64,000 nt of DNA from Micrasema longulum (lineage: Eukaryota > Arthropoda > Insecta > Trichoptera > Brachycentridae). This document shows positions 45,661-56,384 of the stretch, piece by piece (the stretch's first letter is position 1; each line of letters opens with the position of its first letter). The stretch is taken from NCBI GenBank assembly GCA_022494885.1, contig JAGVSM010001330.1, forward strand, positions 62,001-126,000, in the 5' to 3' direction. A program made the position numbers and the translations under genes. The notes below the pieces were generated by a model, which worked only from the letters and a program-made list of their open reading frames with translations, made no database searches and had not been told where the DNA came from.

Positions 45661-46845
45661 ATGTTTAATGACATTATGCTTTATAAAGATACGAGTACAA
45701 TACTGCATAAAAGAAGATAGTTAGTAGGGACATAATTAAATGTGTTCAAAAATTATAACGGTTTTAGGGAAAAAATCGAAGTTAGTTAATAGTAGGTATT
45801 ATTAAAGTGTAGATAAGCAAAACAAAAAAGTCAGAGTGATGTTTATAGCATTTAAATAGTGAAAATTATTTCGATTTTATCGCCGTAAGAATTTTTACTC
45901 TAAAAACCGACATTAAAAAACGAAACATATCAATTTCTCCATACTTGTTTTCGAGCCGATGTAGTCTGACGATTGGACAATTTACAAAATAATTTAGTCT
46001 GCCAGACGCCACAACAAAAGTGGACTGCAATCTTGTACATCTATTTGGTACTTTAATATTTATCAGTCTAGTTAAATCGGGGACATCCAGTGTACCATTC
46101 GCAATTTTATAAAAATTGATAGTATACGAGTATATATATATATATTTATTGCGTGGCATGCAAACGCAATAACCAGTACACCATGAGGTCTACTACCCTC
46201 CACTCTATTTACTTTTGCAGGATTTTTATCTGAGAGTAGCCGTCGAGAATTTTTTTTAATACAAAATAATATAATATACGTCAATCCACCCTAATTTACC
46301 ATGCCGCGTGGATTAGGATAATACGTGTAAAATAGGCCTTTAGTTTGTTGATCTGAAATTAAAAACAGGGTTACCACAAGCGTGGCTCACTGCAGTTTAC
46401 AACTTACAGCGAACCTTCACGGTAGGTTTGACATAAACCTTAAGCAATAATTCAGCCATGGATCTTGGTTGCCATAAGCCGCAATAACACGCGCTGTGAC
46501 TCGTGACGATATTACAGAATATCCAGTACAGTACAGAACTTACTCTCGATTACTACACATACCTTAAAGCCACATGCATGGTTGGAAAAAGTCATTAAAG
46601 TAAAGAGATAAACGTTTAATTTGATTATATTATAATTATAAATCTGTAACCTGCACACCTTTAATCGTTGTTCTACGCTCAGCGGCACTTAAGAACATGA
46701 TTTGTGCTTTAAGTCAATAGGTATTTATTAGTTATAGATAATGTGAGCATTTATTTTTCCCAGAAAACGGGATATCTACTATTTTTATGTAATGATGTAT
46801 GTATTCAAGAAAACGCATATTTATTCCGACACGCCTGGGCCCCGA
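45661..46845. other. Intron with minor relics
   Basis: 46150-46200 keeps a SINE family 2-like head ('aataaccagtacaccatgag'), and 46205-46320 is the TIR relic related to 35750-35860. 46000-46090 on the minus strand belongs to a possible non-LTR C-terminus (IKVPNRCTRLQSTFVVASGR), which is weakly supported. Confidence 0.35.
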
Positions 46846-47262
46846 TTAAGCTAGAGTTTCCTAGGACAGCGGTGCCCGTATCTTAACGGCCGTTATTAAC
46901 GGTGATGCGGTAGACAGCCGTTGTAACGGTGACTAGAGAGTGGTTTCCTAGGAAAACGGTGTTCATAACACCGTTTAACCGCATCACCGTTCACTACGGC
47001 CGTTAAGATACGGGCACCGCTGTAACAGAGTTAACTTAACGCTTAACAGAGTTTACTTCAATAATCATCTACAAAGTAAAATAAAAAAAAATCCATGAAA
47101 AATTGAGTTTGTATACAAAGTTTTTTGTGAACATGTTCAATTTTAGGTTATTGATAAAGATACTTCAAATTTTCACACACATTTTCGTACATTATTTCGA
47201 TTTTAATTTATAGACAATCGAAGATAACTCTGTTAACTTCCCATTGTAATCGGGGCCATGGT
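46846..47262. mobile_element. TIR element with nested palindrome
   Basis: Outer ends 'gggccccgattaagctagag' and 'cccattgtaatcggggcc' relate to the MITE at 26770-26991. Inside, 46878-47020 is a strong inverted repeat: 'cggtgcccgtatcttaacgg' is mirrored by 'ccgttaagatacgggcaccg', and 'ggtgatgcgg' by 'ccgcatcacc'. Confidence 0.75.
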
Positions 47263-47645
47263 CGAAACATATCATTGTTATGAGAGATAACACCGAGTGC
47301 CATTATTTGAATCACTTCCCCATATTGGTACAATACAGTTAGCCAAAACAAAACGTCGCAATCGTAGAACAACGACGGATGTGCGAAAACTGCGAAATTG
47401 ACTTACTTCTATATCTCGTCATGATCGTAGAACAACAACGACGCATGTGATATTCTCTAACTTTACATGAGAGCGGTTTAAAAATTGCTTCGACACTTAT
47501 GCCACAACTTGATAAGTAGGTACAAAAGCCTATAATTTGATACTTGCTGGAATATAAAGCCTTAATATAACATTTTCAAGATCAAATATAAAAGAAATTC
47601 AAAGTCGCATTTTTCGCACGTTCGTCGTTGTTGTACGATCGCAAA
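47263..47645. other. Intron, unassigned
   Basis: The phrase 'tcgtagaacaacgacg' recurs at 47364, 47423 and 47611 (variant). Nothing else is recognised. Confidence 0.35.
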
Positions 47646-48249
47646 CAGAAGCTCAATCACAAATAACTATCGACGTGCTTAAAAACATGCTAAGCATTTG
47701 AGCGATCACAATGAACAATAATGAGCATGCTTAAGTTATCGCAGTCATTAATCAACGCAAGTGTTATAAATCAACGCTCGTGTCGGTTTGTTTTTTAATT
47801 TTCTCGTGTTTTTCGTAAATAAATATGTACAGTTCATTGACGAAAACTCGGCGTTTACTATAAAAAATAATACAATATATTGCATTTGCAAAATAGTTAG
47901 GAGTATCTAGTACAAAAATGTGAAAATAAAATTACAATTACGATGGCGACTACTTTTCTTGACATTTGTCTTGCCAACCGCCGGCTAAATGCAATAAATA
48001 GCACGATAAATAATAAATAAATAAATAAAACCCGCAGTTTCGGAATATTTTCCAAATTTACACTGGTGAAATTCAAATATGTGATTGCGCAGCAGAATTA
48101 TACGTCGCGAAACGTAAATATTTTGACATTTAATATTAGGTGTTCACGGATGTTCCATTGTGATCGCGATTATGATATACAACCATGGTGAGAAATTGTG
48201 ATCACGTCGCTTATCAGCACCTCGATAGTTATTTGTGATTGAGCTACTG
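47646..48249. mobile_element. 600-bp TIR element, family S, copy 2
   Basis: CAGAAGCTCAATCACAAATA at the left and TATTTGTGATTGAGCTACTG at the right. It parallels 9577-10176 through 'gaccgatcaca'-like, 'cttgccaaccgccggctaa' and 'cgcgaaacgtaaatattt' blocks. The TIR is better preserved here than in copy 1. Confidence 0.78.
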
Positions 48250-48819
48250 GTGTAACTGTAAAAAAGTTCTGATTTAAATACCATAAAACATTTTAAAGGT
48301 GCTTATCTCAGTTTGAGCTTTTTTGAGATGCATCGTTTTGCTATAAAACGAGAGAGCTAAGATTTTCATCTCCCAGAGATGTTACAGTTACAGTTACAGT
48401 TTCAAGCCGGTCATAATATTATCATACTAGCGAATAACGGTCGGCATATGGGCAGAGCCGAACTGTTCCGTGCGGTCATCCAATTCCTTAAGTGGTTTGT
48501 TCGATGACTATTAAGCATTTTTTTTATAATAAGCTATTGTTTGAGAGATTTGACGTAATATACCAGGGTTGGTATTCTAAACGCTTTCGCGAGCGTAGAG
48601 AATGCTGTTTTAGCGCGTATTTAGCACGTAGATAATCACAGTCTCTTTTTGTCTTTTTAAAATGATATGCGTGTCTTGCTTAGCAATTTAATTAAATTTC
48701 ACCTCTTTCTCTCAAATGGATTTTTTATATATTCGTCTCGGGGTTCTTGATATATTGTCATTTTCGGAGATCCTGATGTAAAAAATATATTTAATTTAAA
48801 ATTATCTAATATACATAAA
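48250..48819. other. Intron, unassigned
   Basis: 48250-48260 'gtgtaactgtaa' and 48388-48402 'gttacagttacagttac' are loosely inverted, suggesting a small (about 160 bp) decayed TIR element. Confidence 0.35.
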
Positions 48820-49320
48820 CATGAACCTGTATAAAATACCTGGGAGTAATCATTGACTATCAACGTAAATGGACCAATCATCTTGAAATAATTGTTAATA
48901 AACTGAGATATTTAACCTGTGTTCAAACGACTAAGTATTTACGCCTAGCTAAATACTATTGAAATGGTATATTGTGCACTTATACAGTCATCGCTTTCCT
49001 ATGGAATAATTGGATGGGGGGAATTTAAAATAACCATATTAAAAGATTAGAAACTGTTCAAAAACTTATATTAAAAATAATCGCACTTTTCCCTCTTTCC
49101 AATTGTTAAAAGAAGCTAAACTTTTCGACATAAGACAAATATATTGTTTTCAATGCTTAAAATATATATTTAAGAAGCAAAACTTATTTACAAGTAGTTC
49201 AAATAGATCAATTCAAAGAAGTAATCGTGTGTTAGAAATACCACATTGTAAAACGAGGCTCGCACAGAGACATGCGTATTTTATAGGCCCAAATTTTTAA
49301 AATGATTTTTTACTGATAAT
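48820..49320 (+). pseudogene. Jockey/CR1-like ORF2 C-terminus
   Basis: Frames read IKYLGVIIDYQRKWTNHLEI, then SYGIIGWGE, then (49103-49300) LLKEAKLFDIRQIYCFQCL and HAYFIGPNF. This is the same motif order as 37680-38400, with several stops. Confidence 0.72.
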
Positions 49321-49524
49321 ATTTCATTGATTCCAAACTTTCAAAATTTTCCTTCCTTTAAAAAACACGCACTATCCTGGATTCTAACTAAAGGTATAAA
49401 CTCTTTTTTTCTATAATATATTTTGTTGCCTTTTAATAATAAGGAATATTTTTATTTCCTTTTTTAATTACTACAAAAAAAATACCATATAATATTTTAA
49501 AGAATATTTTATTTCCTCTTTCCT

Positions 49525-49950
49525 ATTTTATTTATTTATTTTATTTTAATAGGTAATTCAAAAAAGATACATACTAGAAAACATACAATTTGAAAGCATT
49601 CGTCGATACAATTTTACGTGCATATATATCTTCAATTATAGAATTACACAAAATAGATTTATATATTAAGTTGTAATACATATTTCTTTATACAGAATAC
49701 AATGCAATAAAAAATAAGTTGTGCGTGTGAACTTATTGAATAAGATTTATTCCTAAGAGATTATTCGTAAAAGCTGAGAGAGTATCATGAAAAATGTAAA
49801 TTTTATTGTTTCGGCAGTATATATTATATTCTTGACACATGCAGGCCATAGGTGTGTGGTATGTAGCATTATTTGAAAACAAAGGTAGTTTAAATATTTC
49901 CCGATGTCTGAGTGTTCTTAATCCTGCATACATGTTATACAAAAATATTA
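49525..49950 (-). pseudogene. Jockey-like non-LTR C-terminus and 3' end, copy 2
   Basis: The minus frame gives AGLRTLRHREIFKLPLFSN, CMCQEYNIYCRNNK and NNLLGINLIQ, very close to 24762-24950. The 3' UTR is shared down to 'cctattaaaataaaataaa'. Confidence 0.78.
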
Positions 49951-50821
49951 TAACTGTCTATTTATTATAGAAGCCAAAATTTTTTAACATTTTCTTGTAA
50001 ACCCACGAACAGGCTTTGTGGGATTTTTGGTTTACTATTAATATGTATATTTTTTGAATACTCTGTTTTACCTATTTTGTATAATGTAAAAAAACAAAAA
50101 AAATATTTAAAAGAAATAAAAAAAAGTGTCATTTTTTTTCTTGTGATGAGATTAATTTGAAGATTACAAAAAAACGTGATAATATTCATAGTAGTTGTCA
50201 AGATATTAGTTAATTGAGTGCTATTTGAAACACCGGTATCACAGGAATGGACAGGATAAAGTAAAATAAATATTTCCGTTTCCAGTTTTTTGTCGATATT
50301 TTTTTACAGGTTTTCATAAGACAACGGTCGATCACTTGAGCCCGGGACACACTGCATTAATATTATTTTATGCCAGTTATCAAAAAATCTCATTTTATGA
50401 AGATTTATAGTTATCAACTTGTGCCAGAAATCCGACGAACGTGTCTGTTTATTAGGCGTCAAAATACCTAAATTATTATTTTCGTGTTTCTTTGTATTTT
50501 TTCTTTTGCAGTCGGTTATTTTTTTGTAAGTATATTGACTTTATATGCATACTTGTTTTACGTATTAAATAAATAAATGTCTGAACAGAGATAAATAAAT
50601 GACTCAAAACATTATTAGTGTATTCTGGGAGTGACTCTTTAAATAATTTGCATAGAAAATATGCGTTAAAAATACTCTCAAGTGTAAGTAAACAAACATA
50701 ACAACCTCTTGTCTGGAGAGTCCAAGACCTACGGCAAGGTTTTGTTAGCTGAGGTAGGTACTAGGTGCCTACTTGAGGTTATATTTCGATATGAATATCA
50801 AAAAGTTGTTGAAGGGTTTCA
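49951..50821. other. Intron, unassigned
   Basis: No repeat ends or coding motifs recognised. Confidence 0.3.
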
Positions 50822-51460
50822 TCTATATATATAAAAGGCAATGTTCGTGTGTGTGTCCTCGATAAACTGAATAACTAATGGACCGATTTACGAGCTGTTT
50901 TTCGGGAAATGACGAGCTTTGGCCCGGGCATGTTTATAGATCTTAAAAACTTTAATTTGTTAATTAGAAAAAAGTTAGGAGCGTAAATGTTTTATTCATC
51001 GACCCACAGGGGAGCATTCGACGAGAATGCGTATCCAAAAAAAAATGGTAGGATGTTATTTTTTAGTAAACAAAAAAATATTATATATGAATGCTTACAA
51101 ATAACATTCGTTTTTTTGTGGATCCCAATCGGATTATTTCCTTAAATTCTTTTTAATTTCTACACAATTATTTATATCTATATATATATTCTACACAATT
51201 ATTTATATATGCAATACGTTTTTGAAAATCGTAATCCAACATGAAGTGCACCCCTGTTGGCAAAAAGAGCAGAGTTTGACATTTAGACAAATAATTCTGA
51301 ATTTGAATATTTATTATTTAAAGTCATGGAATTCAAATATAAACAAGTACTTAGGTACCTACATAAAATTCAATATTTGAATACGAATTATTTTTAGATT
51401 TGGCATTCAATCATAAACAAGTATCTAGGTCATATCATTATTAACGAAAAGGTACACCAT
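50822..51460 (+). mobile_element. Helitron-derived copy, family H2
   Basis: Starts after A with TCTATATATATAAAAGGC, followed by the common 'aactaatggaccgatttacg' text, and matches 40905-41510. The doubled 'acaagtac..aggtac' block is at 51345-51430. Confidence 0.65.
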
Positions 51461-51892
51461 CTTTTTTCCTTTTGTCCGAACGGTTTTTACACGCTTTCAC
51501 GCACCATCAAGCATTTGGGTTTTAAATTAAATATCAAGCCCACGTCAAAACTGGCTAGCGGTTAAAGAACGACTGTTGGCCATGGACTAAGCGTTCGGGC
51601 ACGAGTTGCCATAATTTTAGAGGGCTCAAGGTGCATTATGTGTATTGATAGGTCAATGGTTTTATTATATACGTAAAAGCATTATGGAGCAAAATTTCGA
51701 GGCATCTGCAAGACAGAGACAGGAAAACAATGTTCGAATTTTATTTACCAAAATACCCTGTCCTCACAATTTATGTAAACCGAAACACAAAAAAAATGCA
51801 CATGTACCTACGAGTATCTAATTTGGACTAAATACAGTTTACAGTTCTGACGCGACTTTTTGACAAAAATTTAAACCGCATTGATGAGCAGG
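51461..51892. other. Intron with family U scrap
   Basis: 51690-51790 resembles family U ('gaggcatctgcaagacagag'). Otherwise unassigned. Confidence 0.35.
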
Positions 51893-52135
51893 TCACCGTA
51901 TTTACCGGACTTGGCCCTCTGCGGTTTTTTCCTGTTCCTGAAGATGAAGACGACTATAAAAGGACGACGTTTAACGACCATATAGGAGATAAATACTAAA
52001 TCGCTGACAGAACTGAATTGCATACCAAAAAGTGCGGTCCAGAAATGTTTTGAAGATTGTAAAATATGGTGCCAAAAGTGTATTATACCCGATGGTGATT
52101 ACTTAGAAGAAGACAACATTAATGTTAAAGATTTT
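51893..52135 (+). pseudogene. Mariner-type transposase, C-terminal fragment
   Basis: The frame reads SPYLPDLALCGFFLFLKMK, with KGRR, one stop, then LTELNCIPKSAVQKCFED, IIPDGDYLEEDNI. It follows the mariner pattern HxxYSPDLAPCDxxLFPxLK ... kRFxxxxE ... CIxxxGxYFE. The Asp in PDLA is the last catalytic acid of the DDD triad. Only the last third remains, so it cannot be active. Confidence 0.85.
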
Positions 52136-52590
52136 TTTTTTTAAATATGCACAAATTCCGCGTATTTTTTATCAAGCCTCGTATGTATTGAATTTTCCCG
52201 TATCCGGGAGGATGAAGAATACAGTTGTTAGTGTGAAATAGATCAATAATTCTGGACGAGTACTTTCAACTCGATGGCTACTCTCAGGTACTGATTACTG
52301 ATTCTCTTTCACACACAGAACTGTATTCTGCATCCACCTGGACACAAAAAATAGTAACGGTTTATAGTTATTTAATCGAAATTTTAGCGGGCTGCTGACG
52401 AAATTTGATCGACTTTAAAATTACGATAGATAAAAAAAAACCCATTAAAATTCAAGAGTTAGTGAAGCTGACATCCTTTTTATCAGATGTGTGGCGGAGT
52501 TCATTACACTTGAAAAGAAATTCCGTCATCGATTACAGAAATAATTAATCCTAATAATGTGATATTGACGCCATTGAATCTAGCGGGCTA
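52136..52590. other. Intron with inverted-repeat relic
   Basis: 52205-52340 pairs 'gaggatgaagaatacagttg' with 'acagaactgtattctgcatc', with 'ggctactctcagg' inside. Related scraps are at 10190 and 54030-54125. Confidence 0.5.
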
Positions 52591-52794
52591 GGCGGCCTCC
52601 GTGGTGTAGTGGTCAAGATGCTCGACTCACGCACGGAAGGTTCCGGGTTCGATTCCCGGTGAGTTAAATGTGACACAAAAATTAAAATGTGATTTTTCTC
52701 AAGTCTGGTTGTTCTGTAATGCAATTCACCACTGTAATTAGGCCTCCTGGCCTGTTGTGGTGCAAAAATAAATAAATGAAAAAATGAAATAAAT
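52591..52794 (+). mobile_element. tRNA-derived SINE, family 1, complete copy
   Basis: Head GGCGGCCTCCGTGGTGTAGT, B box GGGTTCGATTCCC, body through 'tctggttgttctgtaatgca' and tail 'aaaataaataaatgaaaaaa'. It is the best copy of the family here and is opposite in orientation to 12520-12707. Confidence 0.88.
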
Positions 52795-53009
52795 TCACCC
52801 AAATTGACCTAAATACGACATGTTAATAAAAAAAAAAAACAAAACAAAAAACTGGAGGTATTAGATACATTTAATTCAGAACGTGTTATTGTGAAGAGGA
52901 ATTCCATTAACGTTTTTATATTGTTATAATTTCATGTTATGGTCTGTATTACTGTGCGGTGTAGATACGTGGACTCTTGAAGTTAATATTATAAACCATA
53001 TGGGCGAAG
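52795..53009. other. Intron joint
   Basis: Contains 'actgtgcggtgtagatacg', a tip of the 54905 repeat type. Confidence 0.3.
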
Positions 53010-53350
53010 GTGTATATTTTTAATTTCTGTACTGTCCTGCCGGTAAAACAACTTTGTGACTACAAATTGATTGTAGATCACTTTGTTGATCCGGAATATA
53101 AAAAAAGAGTTTCCCACACTCACAACACTAGATTAAAAACTAAGGGCTCCCTGTCTGTTCTCCGAATTACAAATTACTTCGGAGAGCGAACATTAAATTG
53201 CGTTGTTCCAAGATTGTTCAATGATCTCCCACAAACCATCATTAACACGAAAAATCTTCAAACGAAAAAAAGAACTGAAGAAACATCTTCTAGATAATTT
53301 ATAGTGCCTATTCAAATAAATCTTGTGCAAATATAAATAAAATAAATGTA
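53010..53350 (+). pseudogene. CR1-like ORF2 C-terminus and 3' end
   Basis: The frame of 95 codons has SHTHNTRLKTKGSLSV, TNYFGERTLNCVVPRLFNDL and a Lys-rich end. HxxNTRxK ... YFGxRTLxxxxPxxFNxLP is the C-terminal signature of CR1-type ORF2. The 3' UTR ends 'aataaaataaatgtaatat'. Confidence 0.75.
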
Positions 53351-53599
53351 ATATAAACCTTACGCAAAAAAAAATAAATGTTATTCCACCGAAAGTCTTG
53401 GACTTAGTGGCACAAATCTTGTAGTATTTTTTAATTATTAAATAAACGCTGCTCTGGCAGCACTGAAAATTGTCCGCTTTTCAAAGCATTTCCTGGAAAT
53501 GAATCCCCAGTAGAAATGTTGGCAGAACATCTTAACTGATATGATAATCCAAATATCGAAGTATTACGTAGAGCCAACACGAATAGAGAACTATCTATC

Positions 53600-53870
53600 A
53601 CCGTCAAGCTCCGTAAGATTTATATTTCAAAATGGGTGCTAAAGAGCTGATAAATATGCCATAATTCAGCTCATGAAGGGGCAGATCGAAGGACGTAGAG
53701 GGAACGGAAGAACACAGCTTTCCTGGCTTCGAAACATTCGACAGTGGACCAGGATTATAACTAGAACTGCGGAGGAGCTGTTTCGGACTGCTCAGGATAG
53801 GGAAGGATTCTCTCAAGTGGTCGTCAACGTCGGGGGGACCCGACATGACACGCGAAGTAGACAATTATTG
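53600..53870 (+). pseudogene. RTE-clade retrotransposon, C-terminal fragment
   Basis: MKGQIEGRRGNGRTQLSWLR, then RNIRQWTRI and ELFRTAQDREGFSQVVVNV match the RTE ending seen at 19142-19399 (GKIEGrRsxGRRRxSWLxNLRxW...LFRxA). This is a third RTE lineage in the window, because the sequence differs clearly from the other two. Confidence 0.8.
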
Positions 53871-55009
53871 TACAGTTGTTTAAAATATTGAGTTCAATTT
53901 TAATATAATTACTATGGATATTACAAATTTTGGACTTCTCAACCCAGAAATAAATAACGGTTGAGTTGCTGGACTGCCATCTTTAATAAAAAATACTGAA
54001 AGTGTTTTAAATGGGCACTTCTCAATAAAGAATACAGTTCTGTGTGTAAAACATTACAGAAAACGAGGACGAGTGTTTTCGCCTCGATGGATAATTTAAC
54101 TTAAAAATCCTGAAAAAGAATACTAAGTAATAAGTCTGAAGAGTAATTGGCGCATTTGCCTTGTTACAAACATTTTAAGGAAATAAAAAAAAAAGCAAAA
54201 ATTCAAATAAAATACACGTGTTGAGAAAGAAACTTAAAAACATCAACAAAATAAAAGCAAATGGGAGGTATATACAAAAAAATGATAAAGGGCAACAATC
54301 ATTAAAAACCCTTCCTGTTGACAACGCTTAAGAGGATATGCGGTGACTGATAATATTGATGAATAGGTATTTGAAAATTGTGTTTCTGTCACTCTATCGT
54401 AAATGCCTCCCCGATACTGTGCGAAAAATACAACTACACGACGGACTGATTATACTGAACATAAATCGGCAATGCCGACGTTTCGTTGTGCCGTTTTCTG
54501 CACCCCAATACTGAACCGATTTGGTTGTTTTGTTTTAAAGAGTCTAAGAATGAAATTTTCAGTATCGGTACATTTTACGTCTTTCAAACATAGTTATTAT
54601 GTTTTTATACCGCACGTCTGAAGACGGCAGATAAAACTGGGCGTTTTAAGGGTTTTTGGATGGTTCTAGTTCCCAAAGTAAACAATTTATTAATTTTAAC
54701 AATTTATCAAAGAAACAAAACAGCAGGGACACGCCAACAGTAATTTTTTTTCTAAAAAAAAATCACTGCTCTTGTGTCATAATCCAGGGAGAAAATACGG
54801 GAATACGAATCTACGAAGAAGAGACAAACCATTTTCATATTAACGTGAAATTAAATAAAATGTGTATAAAATATTCTAGAAATCTTTTTATATAAATAAA
54901 ATAATCAGCACAATCAAAATAAATCTACCCTGGGTAGGTAATTTTACTGTGCGGTGTGGATTTGTAAGATCCGTTTGAAAAGAGATTTGTATATATAATA
55001 TTCACTTAC
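53871..55009. repeat. Intron with family U reverse copy and inverted repeats
   Basis: 54290-54900 is the reverse complement of family U at 31610-32480 ('gaggatatgcggtgactgat', 'gatggttctagttccc', 'gaaaatacgggaatacgaat'). 54905-54970 is a near-palindrome around 'ctaccctgggtag'. 54030-54125 belongs with 10190 and 52270. Confidence 0.5.
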
Positions 55010-55167
55010 CAGAATACGTTGACTTGGAGGAATCCAGCAACTTGAAGGTGAATGGAATGTGGACTTTCATCATCTTGATCTGAGGGGCGCGCATCGGAGG
55101 AGGGGTGCGGTGCAAGGGAGCGCGGAATATCATATCTTCCCCGTGCACCCTCAACACCATCATGTTC
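55010..55167 (-). CDS. CGRRF1: CGRRF1 internal exon (52 codons), most 5' exon seen
   Basis: Minus-strand exon with acceptor ...ATTTTGTTTCAG at 55168 onward and donor TCTG|GTAAGTG at 55010/55009. It begins with the last base of a split codon and ends with one base (G) that completes Asp with the exon at 16959-17133. The peptide starts NMMVLRVHGEDMIFRAPLHR and contains KVHIPFTFKL. At this place vertebrate CGRRF1 has a VILR-x-x-x-E-x-x-x-F segment just after its N-terminal membrane helix, so this exon would be the start of the cytosolic part. The membrane exon was not found up to 64000. In gene direction the exon is preceded immediately by a minisatellite full of acceptor-like motifs, so the exon boundary here deserves transcript evidence. 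Confidence 0.83.
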
Positions 55168-55204
55168 CTGAAACAAAATATCCTTAGTAATAATGGCGAG
55201 TCTC

Positions 55205-56050
55205 TTGGCATATCACAAAATAACAGTTATCATCATTGCTGCTAAACCGTGTTTCTGGAAATATAACAAAGTAACAATCCTCATTAATCATGCTAAGGCC
55301 TGTTTCTGGAAATATCACGAAAGTAACGATCGTCATTATCAATTTTGAGGCGTGTCTCTGGAAATAAAACAAAAGTAACCATCCTCATTGATCAAGCTAA
55401 GGCGTGTTTCTGGAAATATTACGAAAGTAGCGATCCTCATTATCAATGCTGAAGCGTGTCTCTGGAAATAAAACAAAAGTAACCATCCTCATTAATCAAG
55501 CTAAGGCGTGTTTCTGGAAATATCACGAAAGTAGCGATCCTCATTATCAATGCTGAGGCGTGTCTCTGGAAATAAAACAAAAGTAACCATCCTCATTGAT
55601 CAAGCTTAGGCGTGTTTCTGGAAATATCACGAAAGTAGCGATCCTCATTATCAATGCTGAGGCGTGTCTCTGGAAATAAAACAAAAGTAACCATCCTCAT
55701 TGATCAAGCTAAGGCGTGTTTCTGGAAATATCACGAAAGTAGCGATCCTCATTATCAATGCTGAAGCGTGTCTCTGGAAATAAAACAAAAGTAACCATCC
55801 TCATTAATCAAGCTAAGGCGTGTTTCTGGAAATATCACGAAAGTAGCGATCCTCATTATCAATGCTGAGGCGTGTCTCTGGAAATAAAACAAAAGTAACC
55901 ATCCTCATTGATCAAGCTAAGGCGTGTTTCTGGAAATATCGCGAAAGTAGCGATCCTCTTTATCAATGCTGAGGCGTGTCTCTGGAAATGAAACAAAAGT
56001 GACAATCCTCGTTAATCACGCTAAGGCGTGTTTCAGGTAATATCACAAAA
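55205..56050. repeat. 104-bp higher-order minisatellite (2 x 52 bp), about 8 units
   Basis: The start 'cgtgtctctgg' recurs at 55351, 55455, 55559, 55663, 55767, 55871 and 55975, an exact 104-bp step. Each unit is two 52-bp monomers: one reads aggcgtgtctctggaaataa and the other aggcgtgtttctggaaatat, with different ends ('tcattgatcaagcta' versus 'tcattatcaatgctg'). Units near the exon (55205-55340) and at the far end (after 55975) are more diverged. On the gene strand each monomer contains a T-rich run ending TTTCCAG. Confidence 0.95.
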
Positions 56051-56384
56051 ATATCAATTTCAATATTGAAGGCAAAAAATATAATAATAAAAACACATTT
56101 TCAAGCATTGTAAGATCAGTAACGGCTTAAATAAACAATACAAAAAAAACGTATTTAAAATTATATAGTGTAATATATTATGCTTTCCATTGATAAGGAA
56201 GAGGTACCCGAACTTTTTAAAAAGCAAGGGTGCCTGTCCGTAAATGCTATTCTATGGCTCAAATTTGTTACTAGATACCGATTTGATAGCAAGTACCAGA
56301 AAAGCATTGGATTTAAGAGATATTTTAATTTTGGGACCATTTTCAATTAGTCAGAAATAATTGTATTTTGTCGTTGTTGTAAAT
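56051..56384 (+). other. Intron with an unassigned 56-codon ORF
   Basis: 56180-56350 is an open frame beginning MLSIDKEEVPELFKKQGCLS and continuing VNAILWLKFVTRYRF to a stop. Its composition looks protein-like and not like AT-rich noise, and it may be the C-terminal part of a non-LTR ORF2, but I cannot name it. The minus-strand ORF at 56161-56346 is its shadow. Confidence 0.3.

Noticed and set aside
55200..56050. CRISPR array
   Set aside because: The repeats are contiguous 52-bp monomers with no unique spacers, and the context is an insect intron, so this is a minisatellite.
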